Part shown: piece by piece, positions 18,516 through 29,633 of the stretch
Numbering within the stretch: position 1 is the stretch's first letter
How the letters are laid out: each line of letters opens with the position of its first letter
Origin: Lytechinus variegatus
Lineage: Eukaryota; Echinodermata; Echinoidea; Temnopleuroida; Toxopneustidae
Direction: 5' to 3'
DNA: 64,000 nucleotides
Assembly (NCBI RefSeq): GCF_018143015.1
Contig: NC_054755.1
Location: 7,805,124 to 7,869,123, forward strand
The notes under the pieces: generated by a model
The model's input: only the letters and a program-made list of their open reading frames with translations
Told to the model about the DNA's origin: nothing
Databases searched by the model: none
Translations under genes and position numbers: made by a program

Positions 18516-19489
18516 GCGTATGCTTTGCTGCTGTCTTTCCTGCACGGTCATTACAGAAAAATCTGCTCTCAAGTCTCAACCTTTTTTCAAATAATGGATA
18601 TGGATTTTACACCTATACTTTTATGAATATACGATATCGTAACATTATTTGCAAGGGATAAAATACGTATTTCCAAGATTTTTATATATGGTTATAGTAC
18701 AACATTTATTTTGATTTCCGCGTATTTTAAAGAGGAACTTGTATCATTTGCCCCATGCTAAACAGTTACTTCAAAGTTTAATTTGCTGACATAAAGAATA
18801 TCATAGCATAATACTGTATGTTCCTAAGACTCCCTATGTGAAATATATATGTGATGCAATAAAGTATGTGCTCCTTATTAGCCCATGATGTCCTCAGTTA
18901 CAACAAAGTAGCCAGCGTGTACCAAAACATTATGCCAGTATTAGCAATATATTTACTTTGAAATCCAGTAGGGCTTAAAAATAACTGATCTGTATCTGCT
19001 GGTACTATTCTTAAATTTCGGGAAATATAAAGCCGTACATCCACATGCGATGTCAAAGAATATGATATTAGCAGACCTACCTGTATTAATTCTTATACCT
19101 TGTAGCATATTGTTTCTGTGAAGTAAGAAAGTAAGTAAGCTGAGTTTAAACGACCTTGTAGTATTCAGCCAAACGGAATGACTTTGTCCATCTACAAATT
19201 CAGCCTTCGCCTTATACATGCTATAGGCATGTGGAAGGGCGCGAAGAACAGATAACGTTTGGACCCGACTCAAAGTTCCTTATAGTTGTACACCTAAGTC
19301 AACATATTACGTTTGTTTGCAAAGCTAAATTATTTTATACCTATCCTTGTCAGTTAACCATTTGACTGCAATTTTAAATTTGAATGTATCAAGTTTGCCA
19401 TTGCATTCGTTTTCTAGCCATTTGATTCATTTTGATTCATTTGTTATAATCATTATTTAATTTCGTCATGAAGGTAGAACGGTATATAC

Positions 19490-20440
19490 AAAGTTTAATA
19501 GCGTCCCTGACATATTTTGTTTAACACTATCTAGGCCGGGGTATTTTGGGAGTTCATATGGCCGGGGGGGGGGGGGGCTCCCAGGCCCCCTTGAGATCTC
19601 GGCCGTCGACCGCGCGATCGCGCCGAGAATTGGTACGCGGGTTGTCTGGGACATAATCTACAAAATTGTAAAGTATTTTTATTTCATGCGAATTACTTTA
19701 TGCTAATTTATGGGTAATTAGTATGCGAATTCATACGTTTTCCTCTAACTCCCTAAATAAAGCTCCAAATGTTCTATTTTTTGTATAGAAACTCTGTCTG
19801 GTGTTCTTATAGCAAGAATAAATTACCAAAATTGCGATATCAAATCATGTTCCTATGTATTATATTGTTTTTGCAATTTCTTATTTATTTCTCTGGGTTT
19901 TTTTTTGCCTTTTGTTTTTCATTGTTCTTTCATGGAAATATGTTGGAGACTCTTCTGGGTTTATAAAAAAAACATAAAATAAATAAATTTAGACCAGCAA
20001 AACTAAAAGTAATCATACATTTATGATTTTTGGTTGAAAAACACCATTTGCATTGACTTTGTTCACAAAATCATGTTTTTGAGCAATTTTTGGTCTGACA
20101 TGCACTTACATAATGTTGCGTAATTTCGGAACCACGTACCCGATCGACACAACATTGGTTTCAAAAGTTGCGCAAGATCTAAAAGTAAAAAGTCAGCGAT
20201 CGGCGCGGTCAAAAACTTTCGCGCGGTGAAAATATTGCGCGAATCGTTGAGGGGAAGGGGGTGGGGGCTGCGAGCCCCCCCCCCCCGCCTAGACAGGGTT
20301 AATCTGAATGTGAATAAGATTAATCAAGATGGGGGTTACTTCCGAATACATATTTACTATGACCAAACTATTCATATGATTAATAAAGCACATAATAATA
20401 ATTCTATCTCAGAGGGCTCAGGAGGCCCATGATCCCCCAA
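19490..20440. repeat. GC-rich dispersed repeat segments
   Basis: Two GC-rich pieces (about 19530-19640 with CTCGGCCGTCGACCGCGCG, and 20190-20300 with CGATCGGCGCGG and a CGAGCCCC tract) share inverted wording (CTATCTAGGC, GCCTAGACAGG). They flank A/T-rich DNA. Possibly one degenerate TIR element; its ends are unclear. Confidence 0.4.
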
Positions 20441-21189
20441 AAATGTTTCCTCATCACTCGATTGCACGACACATCAACATGAAAGCAATCTCATTCATGA
20501 TCATCATATAACAGGAAAGGAATAGATGAGAGAGGATGAGACATGAACAGAGTCGGAGAGAGAGAGAGAGTGGGGGAGAAGGGGGAGAGGACGTGAGAAA
20601 TATCACAATACGCTTCTTATAATACCACCCTCTCTCCTGCTAAAAAAAACTGCATAAAATTGTTCTTTAACAGGACAAATTATTCTTCAATTCAAGCGTT
20701 GTTTAATCCGTGTCAAATAGCAGCCAGAAGAACCTTGCTTGAGCCATCCACAGTACATAGTCTCACCCATTCAGACTCTGCATTGTGCACTTACTACGCA
20801 AATTATGAAAAGCCAGGGTCTGTGACTGCAGACTAGATGGAAAGGGGGGGGGGCTGGATGAGACGGCAATTCACGGGAGAAACTGGGAGATGACACCACA
20901 AGTTAGAATAATCAATCAATCATTGGACAGACTTCCCTTTCTCCTGCACCTTAGAAACCACGCCCTTTATATTAACCTTTGATGGCTGATTTTATTAATT
21001 TGATCGATCGTTGTTATCACGGTTGATGAAAACCCAAATCAGTAACGTTATTAGTTTTTATTAGGGTCTTGTAAATCAATTAATATAAAACTATTAACTT
21101 TGTAAACAGGTTCTACAAACAGCACAAAGGAATGTCATAATTATTTCAATATCTACCGAAACAAGAATTCAAGACGTTAAGCATATCCA

Positions 21190-21482
21190 TAGGCGGAAAT
21201 CCCAGGGGGACGGGGGGAGCGTGTACCCCTACTAAAAATAGTAGGGGGACACAATATCAAATGTCCCCCCTAACATTTTTGGGTCTTTTATGATGGTAAG
21301 AAATACGTCATTCAAAATCGAAATAAAACATGTATTTTGGGATGACAACTTTTTTTTTGCTTGTCAGATTTATTTTCGTCGAAATGACCTCACATTTGGG
21401 TTGATAACCTTTTTTTGTTTTGCTTGTCAAATTTTCCAGACCCTCGTCCTCCTACCTTTTGGAAGAGATTTCTGCCCCTGAG
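21190..21482. repeat. G/C-tract repeat with GCTTGTCA phrases
   Basis: It contains AGGCGGAAATCCCAGGGGG and two TTTTTGCTTGTCA phrases in the same order as 13113-13333 and, inverted, 54030-54330. This is a dispersed family, not coding. Confidence 0.5.
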
Positions 21483-21619
21483 CATATCTGAAATATCTGA
21501 AATATAGTATATTTGAATATGCACCACCTTCACAGTAAGCATGCATGTCAAGTGGATGATATCAAACACACCCAAAATCATGTTACTGGTTTATTACACA
21601 TGGCTTTGGAATGCTCTCC

Positions 21620-21779
21620 CGGGGAGCGTTTCATCAATATTTTCATCCGACAAGTTGTCAGATCTGACATCTTTCCATGATTTTGATTGGCTGAGAGGCA
21701 CTGTTCCTATGGTAACTGTCGGATAAACTGGTACTTGTCGGATAAAACGTCCGACAAGTCCTTTCATGAAACGCCCCCC
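21620..21779. mobile_element. TIR element with GCGTTTCAT ends
   Basis: GGGGAGCGTTTCAT faces ATGAAACGCCCCCC, and ATCCGACAAGTTGTC faces CGTCCGACAAG-type words inside. About 160 bp, non-coding. Confidence 0.6.
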
Positions 21780-21959
21780 TGGTCTACGTTCGTGACTCTC
21801 CAACAATTTCCACATTTAAGATTAGGTTGAAAACATACATTTTTAATCAGTAATCTGTTTTGTTATTCCATGTATTTTTCATGCATTTTCCTTAATTTTT
21901 TGTAGTCTTTAAGTGTATATTATTCTGTATTCTGTTACTTGTAATTTTTGTCTATGTAT

Positions 21960-22025
21960 ACGGTTAGCGCTTAGAAACAACGCGTATTAAGCGCTTTATA
22001 AATGTTGATTATTATTTATTATTAT
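21960..22025 (+). mobile_element. SINE 3' tail remnant
   Basis: GCGTATTAAGCGCTTTATAA followed by ATTATTATT triplets matches the 3' end of the SINE copies at 652 and 39721. Confidence 0.5.
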
Positions 22026-22187
22026 GTATGATTTTCAAGTGAAAAAAATACATAAACTGTAGTGCTTAATATTTTAGGACTTTGTGGAAAGCTGGAAAAC
22101 AACACTTTATCCTATTTTTCTAAGAAAAATTAATTTGATAAACGGGTTATTAATCTAGGGTATATACAATTATGTTGACATATTATA

Positions 22188-23008
22188 CAGTGCGTCCCAG
22201 AATAAACGAAACCGAGATTTAGCGACCATTTATCATAACTTAATCGTAAATAAAATAGATTAATGACCTAGCAATTTAAAGCTTAGAATCTCCTCTTTCA
22301 TCTGATATTTCTTAGCTTATTTCTTATTCACGCATGAGTGAGCAAAAACAATTTGAAGAAAGGATACCAAAAACTCTTTTGGCGAGGGGTATCTGGGTTT
22401 CAAAAAGAAAAACACATTTCAGAAAAGTTTAATATCTGCTCTTTAATTTGGTACCTCAATTACAGAAAATGGTCAAGAAATTAAAAAAATTCTGGTCATT
22501 TGAAATAAGGCTTGTATTTCCATAATTTCATGAGATAAACGTGTTTTCATCGGTTTCCCACAGAAGCTTTAACATGGTGAACAAAAGATCTAATGCATGG
22601 CTGATCGTCAACAAAACGGAGTGTTGAGTGAGTTTGAAAGCCAGCCTGGAGAACCTCTTCATTTTATAAAATTATTGAAATTCAAGCCTTATTTCAAATG
22701 ACCAGAACTTTGTTATTTCTTGACCATTTTCTGTAATTTAGGTATCAAATTAAAGAAGAGATATTGAACTTTTCAAAACTGTGGTTTTCTTTTTGAAACC
22801 CAGATACCCCCGACCAAATGAGTTGTTTATATCATTTCTTCAAATTGTATTTACTCACTCATGCGTGAATGAGAAATACGCTAAGTAATATCAGATGAAA
22901 GAGGAGATTCTAAGCTTTAAATTGGTAGGTCATTTATCTATTCTATTTATGATTAAGTTATGATAAATGGTCGCTAAATCTCGGTTTCGTTTATTCTGGG
23001 ACGCACTT
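22188..23008. mobile_element. Foldback element, 821 bp, TA target duplication
   Basis: It starts CAGTGCGTCCCAGAATAAAC and ends with its inverted copy, and TA flanks both ends. The arms of almost 400 bp pair nearly throughout (AGGAGATTCTAAGC, CTCACTCATGCGTGAAT and other blocks recur inverted). The ends and TA sites suggest a Tc1/mariner-mobilised non-autonomous element. Confidence 0.8.
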
Positions 23009-23059
23009 TAGTGGGTAGGAGTAAATTGGTATGACTAATGTGTCACATGTGCACAGGCA

Positions 23060-23265
23060 CATAAGAGAGAGAGAGAGGGAGAGAAAGGTGCGATGGGGGA
23101 TAAGCAGAGGGAGAAAGACAGTGGTTACAAGAGATAAAGCCAAAAGGGGAGATAGAGAAGGGGTTTGGCAATCTGTAGATGTAAAGAGGGGGGAGATGGA
23201 GGGAGTGAGAGAGAGAGAGAGAGAGCGAGAGTGGAAAAAGTGACAGAGAGGGGGAGTGAAATATG
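23060..23265. repeat. GA-rich microsatellite region
   Basis: AGAGAGAG runs are interspersed with GGGAGA words, about 400 bp upstream of the GCNT-family promoter. Open frames here (Arg/Glu or Ser/Leu) are low-complexity artefacts. Confidence 0.7.
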
Positions 23266-23601
23266 TAATGGGAAAAGCGAGGGGCGTATGGGATTGCATT
23301 CTGTATACCAGTATAGAATCTTGAAACATGCAGTGAACCGCAGAGACAATACAAAACGGTGAAAACCCGCCACGATATTTTCATTGTTGGAAGCCATCCG
23401 ATCAAAGGACATGCAACGTCACAAGTGCATGAAATTGAATTCACGGCCATCCATTAAATAATTATTATATCTACCAGTAACGGGCGACGTGTGCATGCCT
23501 CTGTGTGAGATGGAAGAGATGTGGGTCTCGTTGCTATAGATCGAATACACTGAAAAATTCGTTTGATCTCTGTGGCGTCGCTACTCATGCCGGTTTCAGA
23601 G

Positions 23602-23608
23602 TATAAAA
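23602..23608 (+). promoter_or_regulatory. TATA box of the GCNT-family gene
   Basis: TATAAAA stands 59 bases upstream of the ATG and no splice acceptor is needed between them. Transcription would be expected to start near 23630-23640, leaving a short leader. The promoter call is inference from the motif and its spacing. Confidence 0.5.
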
Positions 23609-23666
23609 ATGGTCTAACGTTCCGTACTTCCCAGTGCTCCGTTGAATCACCTCTTGGTTTGGGAAG

Positions 23667-25043
23667 ATGCCTTTACGGAAGCGGCTTTTATTCATTCTTA
23701 CCATTTTAACATTGATAACTGTTGGTTTTGCTTTGCTATCAATTTACGCAGGGATTAAACAAACCTCAAGATACTTCAGGCCGAATGTGCGTGATATTGA
23801 CTTCAATGCCAGCCTTTATAAGGAAGGGATTATCGTTGTAGATGACAGTCCCCAAAGATACACACCATTCGATGGGTCGTGGAAAAGTCCAACTGCACCT
23901 TTTCATCCATATTTCGACGTGAATTGTTCAGCATTGATTCATAAGGATAAGTTGGCCGTCAGCAACACGGAAGTGATTTTGAAGAACTTGCGGGAAAAGG
24001 GAGGCATAGTTGTGCCGTCGGACAAGGAAGTAGAGGGCTTTACTTCGAATTGCGAGAGGTTTAAAACACAACGATCTTATCCGACTTATGTGCGTTCGGA
24101 AGAAGAGCGTGAATATCCGATTGCTTATACGATTGTGGCCCACACATCGGCGGCCCAAGTTGAACGCCTTTTACGCGCCATTTATCAGCCGCATAACCTC
24201 TATTGCATACATCCAGACGCGGCTTCGCCTCAGGACTTCCAATCCGCATTAGTTAGCCTGGCAGACTGCTTTCCAAATGTGTTTATACCGTCCAAGGTGG
24301 AGCGCGTGCAGTATCGAGGAATTACCAGACTTCTTGCGGATATCAACTGCATGAGAGACCTACTCTCACTTCCGGTTCAGTGGAAATATCTTATCAATCT
24401 CAGCGGCCAGGAGTTCCCTCTGAAAACTAACCTGGAAATTGTTCAGCAGTTGAAATCCTTCAAAGGCATGAATGAGATTGAATCAGTTGTTCCACCTGCT
24501 GGTAAGGTTGGTCGCACCGTGTATAAGTTCAGGTTCCGTCCGGGCTACGAGTTGCCGGTCAATACCGGCATCAGGAACTCACCGCCGCCGCACGGGATAC
24601 AGATATACACCGGAAATGCATACGGTGCGTTCGTGAGGTCTTTCGTGGACTTCGTGGTCAACAGCAAAGAGGCCGGGGACCTCCTCAGATGGATGAAATA
24701 TACGTGGAGTCCGGACGAAAACTACTGGGCCACACTGCACCAACATCCGAATGCCACACCCGTGTGGGGGAAGGGTCCATCAGACAGACTATTAGTGAAG
24801 ATGATGAAATGGGGAGATCATTTCGACCATCCTGCGTGTGCAGGGAAGTACGTGCGGGCTTTGTGTGTTTTCGGAGTGGGATATCTGTATCACCTTGCTG
24901 AGGTACCCCATTTATTTGCCAATAAGTTCCATTATGAGTATGATCCCGTTCCCTTTCAGTGTCTCGAGCAGCTTCTCGACTACAGGGCCAATTTCCCCGA
25001 AACACTAAAGGAATTTGTTAAAGGTTTCCCTGTCGTGGATTGA
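23667..25043 (+). CDS. Core-2/I-branching beta-1,6-N-acetylglucosaminyltransferase (GCNT family, GT14), single exon
   Basis: The 458-residue enzyme should transfer GlcNAc from UDP-GlcNAc in beta-1,6 linkage onto mucin-type O-glycans or I-antigen chains in the Golgi. It is type II: a basic start (MPLRKR) and one anchor helix at about residues 7-29, then a stem and the GT14 catalytic domain from about 148. Family motifs: YPIAYTIVAH, YCIHPD, QWKYLINLSGQEFPLKTN, the catalytic SPDE with Glu351, then CVFGVG and FANKF. The length is typical (vertebrate members are about 400-440) and most animal copies have their coding part in one exon. Potential N-glycosylation sites are N47, N86, N244 and N362. 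The motif normally reading G-x-G-D-L has Tyr406 in place of Asp. The ATG at 23667 is the first one after the TATA box, so this start is preferred. The exact acceptor (core 2, core 4 or I) cannot be decided. Confidence 0.95.
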   Translation: MPLRKRLLFILTILTLITVGFALLSIYAGIKQTSRYFRPNVRDIDFNASLYKEGIIVVDDSPQRYTPFDGSWKSPTAPFHPYFDVNCSALIHKDKLAVSNTEVILKNLREKGGIVVPSDKEVEGFTSNCERFKTQRSYPTYVRSEEEREYPIAYTIVAHTSAAQVERLLRAIYQPHNLYCIHPDAASPQDFQSALVSLADCFPNVFIPSKVERVQYRGITRLLADINCMRDLLSLPVQWKYLINLSGQEFPLKTNLEIVQQLKSFKGMNEIESVVPPAGKVGRTVYKFRFRPGYELPVNTGIRNSPPPHGIQIYTGNAYGAFVRSFVDFVVNSKEAGDLLRWMKYTWSPDENYWATLHQHPNATPVWGKGPSDRLLVKMMKWGDHFDHPACAGKYVRALCVFGVGYLYHLAEVPHLFANKFHYEYDPVPFQCLEQLLDYRANFPETLKEFVKGFPVVD

Positions 25044-25423
25044 AGTTCTTGAGGGGACGCCATCATGAAACTATATACGTTTGACCTACACTAGTAAATG
25101 CCTTTAATCATATTGGTCTTGCCCATGTATTGGAAATCGGCACATTGGTGATCTGTATGTGATGACAGCCTCATCGTTCTAATGTCACATTGCTAAAGTT
25201 GCAAGGAGTCATTTACAACTGCAGAAGAAATCACTTTTTAAAACCATGGTAAAAACCAAGTCACATTATATTTTGGGTCATCGTGACTTTTCTAAAACGT
25301 CCTCGATGATGTACCATGTGAACGTAATACTAATCCGATTAAAAAACCACCGATGGTGAGTCATTGGATATAACTTATTTTTATTCGATCTGGGGCCGTT
25401 TCATCGGTTTGAAATTATACCAA

Positions 25424-25593
25424 TACATCAGTCACATTTGCTCTACGGCGGCCACATGGCGAGTCAAAAACAGCCGTTTTATCCAGTTAACTGAAACCCC
25501 CTATGTACTGTATCTACATGTAGTACAAAAATGTTAAGATGTCTTCGACTCGCCGTACGGCCGCCGTAGAGCAAAATGTGACTGAGATGTATG
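25424..25593. mobile_element. Palindromic MITE (CTCTACGGCG family)
   Basis: AGTCACATTTGCTCTACGGC faces GCCGTAGAGCAAAATGTGAC, with GGCGAGTC facing GACTCGCC inside. It lies 380 bp downstream of the GCNT stop and may sit in its 3' UTR; an AATAAA follows at 25616-25621. Confidence 0.72.
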
Positions 25594-25629
25594 CCACTCT
25601 TGATGTTTTATGAAAAATAAAAAAGGAAA

Positions 25630-27590
25630 TTTTACTGGCATACTGGCACCACTATGATTTGCGACTAAGTACGTGAGTACCTGTTCTATATATTGCTCAT
25701 TCTTGCTGGGGGGGGGGCAGAATACACATAGAAAATTACTATTATCTGTAGCATAATGAGCGATGAATAATAAGAAATTTTGGTGGGTAAAAACCAAATG
25801 TTTTTGGTAAAAACTACAAAATCTGTCAAAATCAACGTAGCATACTAACGTAAACTTTCCGACTCAAGAGGAGTAGGAGCCACATTTGGCATAGAAAGGG
25901 GCCCCCATTATTTTTTAAAGTGCATCTTGCCTCCTTTTCGTTATGTAATGGGACTGTAATTGACACAAAGTATGCGAAGGTCAGGATAATCTGAGATATA
26001 TTATGTAAAAAAAAGGATATTATAATTATTATTATTATTATAACAAAAAGAGGAAATCTGAAAATTTGTACTTCATTAATGTATACAAGCAAAATCAGCC
26101 ATTTGTTAACATGTTTGCCGATTTAAGGATCCTCATAGAAAAGACATTATATTCATAAGCCATTGGTGAATTGATCGTCAATACCAGAAATTCATAAAAA
26201 GGTTATTTGAATGGGATTTTAAGGTTAGTAAAGTACACCGTTTTATGTAATAGAGCCCTTATGTTTTAAAATCATGTATGTCGATGTAATAAAAATGCTG
26301 GTAGCAAGGTAAAGAAGGTAAGAAAATAAATTGCATTTTAATTCTACATTGTAATGGGAACGTGTAGTAATCTAAAGTCAACCACTTTTGCGACGGAGTG
26401 ATGTTATATATGGAAGGCCTTCAACACTTACTTAAAAATTGATAAGGTTACACGCATGCAGGTGGCGAAATGCTTTCCTGTGAGAGTCGGGTCTCTCTTT
26501 TCCAATCCGGCCCACAGACAATTATTTTATTAAAAAAAATTCACCTCCATTTCAAACAAGAAAACAAGAGAATTTCCAAATTAACTCGAATTATTGCCCA
26601 AACTGTGATTCAAACCTGCAAACATTGTAAGCGCAATATTCCATTGAGACATTCTGAAGACTGGAAAAAATGACATTACGAATGGAAAAGGGCTTTCAGG
26701 AGGGGGGGGGGCAATATGTTCGTTAAGTTACTTATGGAAATATGACCCCAGTCAATGAATGACTAAGATGAAGAGGGCATCATGAGCATGATACTTTTTT
26801 TTTTGGGGGGGGGGGGAGGTGGTAGGTGGGGGTCAACAAGCTGTTAATGCACTTCCCATGCAGATGTTGAACTGACTCATACTCAACATTCCCGTACTTC
26901 ACCCTAAGATGTCCATGATATGTTGAAAATTGAAGGAATGCAAAGAGCTTATCCAAGTTGCTCGTATGCAGTCTTTGGTAAAGTTACATGAAGGTGATCG
27001 TTTATAAAAACACCCCGTAATTGTATTTATTTACGTAAATGGATAAATGTGACATGCAATACTAATGAATTTAATCATGTTAATTTTCGAATGGGATGAT
27101 CAATTGACTAGTTGTTTAGACGAGGATCAACAACCGTGCCCCCCCCCCCCCCCATTGAAATAGTGAAACAGATACACAAATGAAAATAGGGGATAAATAA
27201 ATCGCTGAATAAAAAGATAAATGAATGTATGTGTAGATAATTTATCTATACATATATAAATAATTCAATAAATGAATAGATTAAAAGATAAATGAATGAA
27301 TATATACGAGTCGAAGTAACTTTGATTGAAATAGATAAATGTATTCCTTACGCTACTGTGAATGCTATTAGTGAAGGAATAGACAAGAGAATGGAAAAAT
27401 ATGCACCTATATTTTTTGTTAAACTGATATTATGTATATGTATAATATTCATTTAACTGGAAGCTAAGCGTATTTTCGATCAATTTGAATGGAACGAACC
27501 AGTATATTACATTTGAATAATAAGATTACCAGTTTCGCCATCGCTGAATTGAATTTCCAAGAGTGCAATAAACTAATTTGATTCAATTTT
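25630..27590. other. No gene seen; G and C tracts
   Basis: A/T-rich DNA with homopolymer G runs (about 26702 and 26804), a C run of about 17 (27138-27154) and a GATAAATGAATG-type repeat (27172-27330). No exon-like signals. Confidence 0.5.
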
Positions 27591-27594
27591 CACA

Positions 27595-27800
27595 TTTGAA
27601 TTTTTTTCGTATTCTTGTTTTCCATATTCACTTTCCTTTTTCTTGTTCTCATTTTACTTTTGGCCTTTGCTAATTATTCATCTTTTTCCTCCCTCTTCTT
27701 ATACGTCTTCTTCTTTTTTTCTTCCTTTTTTCATTTTTTTAAATCTATTTTTTCCTTCTTCTTTTCTTCCTCCTCCTCCTCCTTTTATTTTTTCTCCTTA
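27595..27800. repeat. Pyrimidine-rich tract (CT/TTC)
   Basis: T/C-only stretches give a Phe/Ser open frame that imitates a signal peptide. The base composition explains it. Confidence 0.65.
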
Positions 27801-27939
27801 TTCATCACCACTAATCAATTCTCTTCAGTTTCCCTTTTCTATTTCAATATTTGTTTCATGTGCTTACTTCATTTCCTTACAAAAATGAAGTATTTTGTTG
27901 TGAGGGTGTTTATACGAAGATAATAAAATGATGACTATC

Positions 27940-29045
27940 AAGATGACGATGGTGATGATGATGAGGAGGAGGAGGATGATGGTGATGATGGAGATGATGG
28001 TGATGATGATAGGGATAAAGATGATGATGACGAAGACGATAATGATGATGATGATGGTGATGATGGTAATGATGATGAGGATAATGGTAATGATGATGAT
28101 GGTGGTGATGATGATGATGATGACAAAGACGATGATGATGATGATGACGAAAACGATGATGATGATGACGAAAACGATGATGATGACAAAGACGATAATG
28201 ACGATGATGATGGTGATGATGGTGATGATGGTGATGATAATGATGATGATGATGATAATGATGATGGTGATGATGACTATGATAATGATGACGAAGATGA
28301 TGGTGATGATGATGAGGAGGAGGAGGATTATGATGATGATGACGGAGACGATAATGATGATGACGAAGACGATAATGATGATGACGATGGTGATGATGAG
28401 GAGGAGGAGGAGGATGGTGATGATGGAGATGATGGTGATGATGATGAGGATAATGATGATGATGACGAAGACGATGATGATGACGAAGACGATAATGATG
28501 ATGGTTATGATGATGAGGTTAATGATGATGGTGATGATGATGATGATGATGACGAAGACAATGATGATGATGATGACGAAGACGATGGTGATGATGATGA
28601 TGAGGAGGATTATGATGATGACGAAGACGATAATGATGATGACAATGGTGATGATGATGAGGAGGAGGAGGATGGTGATGATGGAGATGATGGTGATGAT
28701 GATGAGGATAATGATGACGAAGACGGTGATGATGACGAAGACGATAATGATGATGATGATGGTGATGATGGTGATGATGGTGATGATGGTGATGATGATG
28801 ATGATGATAATGATGATGATGATGATGGTGATGATGATTATGGTAATGATGACGATGATGATGATGATGATGGTGATGATGGTGATGATGGTGATGATGG
28901 TGATGATGATGATGATAATGATGATGATGATGATGGTGATGATGATTATGGTAATGATGACGATGATGATGATGATGATAATGATTATGATTATGATGAT
29001 GATGGTGATGATGATGATGATGTTGACGATGATAATGATGGCGAT
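27940..29045. repeat. 1.1-kb GAT-type trinucleotide array
   Basis: Imperfect GAT repeats with GGT, GAC, GAA, AAT and GAG variants. Higher-order blocks recur, such as GACGAAGACGATAATGATG and GAGGAGGAGGAGGATGG. The ATG frame reads almost only Met; the GAT frame reads Asp/Glu. The GAT frame stays open past the array to TAA at 29219-29221, adding about 60 complex residues (SISVIGKANSQVGFEIKS). Confidence 0.85.
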
Positions 29046-29232
29046 GGTAATTTAGCCAGCGATGAGAGCAGTAGTATCTCCGTTATAGGGAAAGCTAACT
29101 CTCAAGTTGGTTTTGAAATAAAATCAGAAAAAAATCATTTAATGAATAGCAAATTTTCGAGAGAAAAAAATGTCGTGGCGCCACATGCAAACAACTCCAC
29201 TCGTCATGCAAAAAATAAATAAATAACATCGC
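29038..29232. repeat. Segment duplicated at 34108-34310
   Basis: About 200 bp (AATTTAGCCAGCG, ATAGGGAAAGCT, CTCTCAAGTTGGTTTT, AGCAAATTTTCGAGA, ACAACTCCACTC, ACATCGCCT) recurs at 34108-34310 with substitutions and small indels. Confidence 0.8.
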
Positions 29233-29633
29233 CTGTAGTGAAGGCGTGGAGATGACCGAATCGGCTCTTGGCTAGGGATTGTGAGTTAGGAGGCCCTCTA
29301 TGTTAGCTTTGGGAGAGAGTTTCCATGCAGTGTTAAATCAGGATTAAATGGGTATCTTGATTTTCTTCGATTCTTGGAGGTTGGGGCAGGAGGAGGGGTG
29401 GCCTCAAGCCCCTACATGGCTGTATTCTGGATAAACATCACTTTCATAGCTAACGTAATAACGTTTCATGAATGGAAATCCCATTCTAGATGCCTTGTCG
29501 GATTGAAATGATAGTTTTTTGGAACCTTTCCTTTTTTTAGAGAGATTCTTAATATATATTTTCAATAATGCTACGGTCACAAATACCTTTATGATCGCCA
29601 TTCGAACGAATGAATTTTTGGTGCATTCCCGCA

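Noticed and set aside
23031-23450. Overlapping Arg/Glu and Ser/Leu open frames
   Set aside because: They come from a GA-repeat tract on both strands upstream of the GCNT promoter.
27615-27923. Signal-peptide-like open frame before the GAT array
   Set aside because: It starts at a non-ATG codon and consists of T/C-rich sequence giving Phe/Ser; no splice link to the Asp-rich frame was convincing.
27928-29055. Long methionine-rich open frame
   Set aside because: It is the ATG reading of a GAT trinucleotide array; composition keeps it open and there is no gene-like content.
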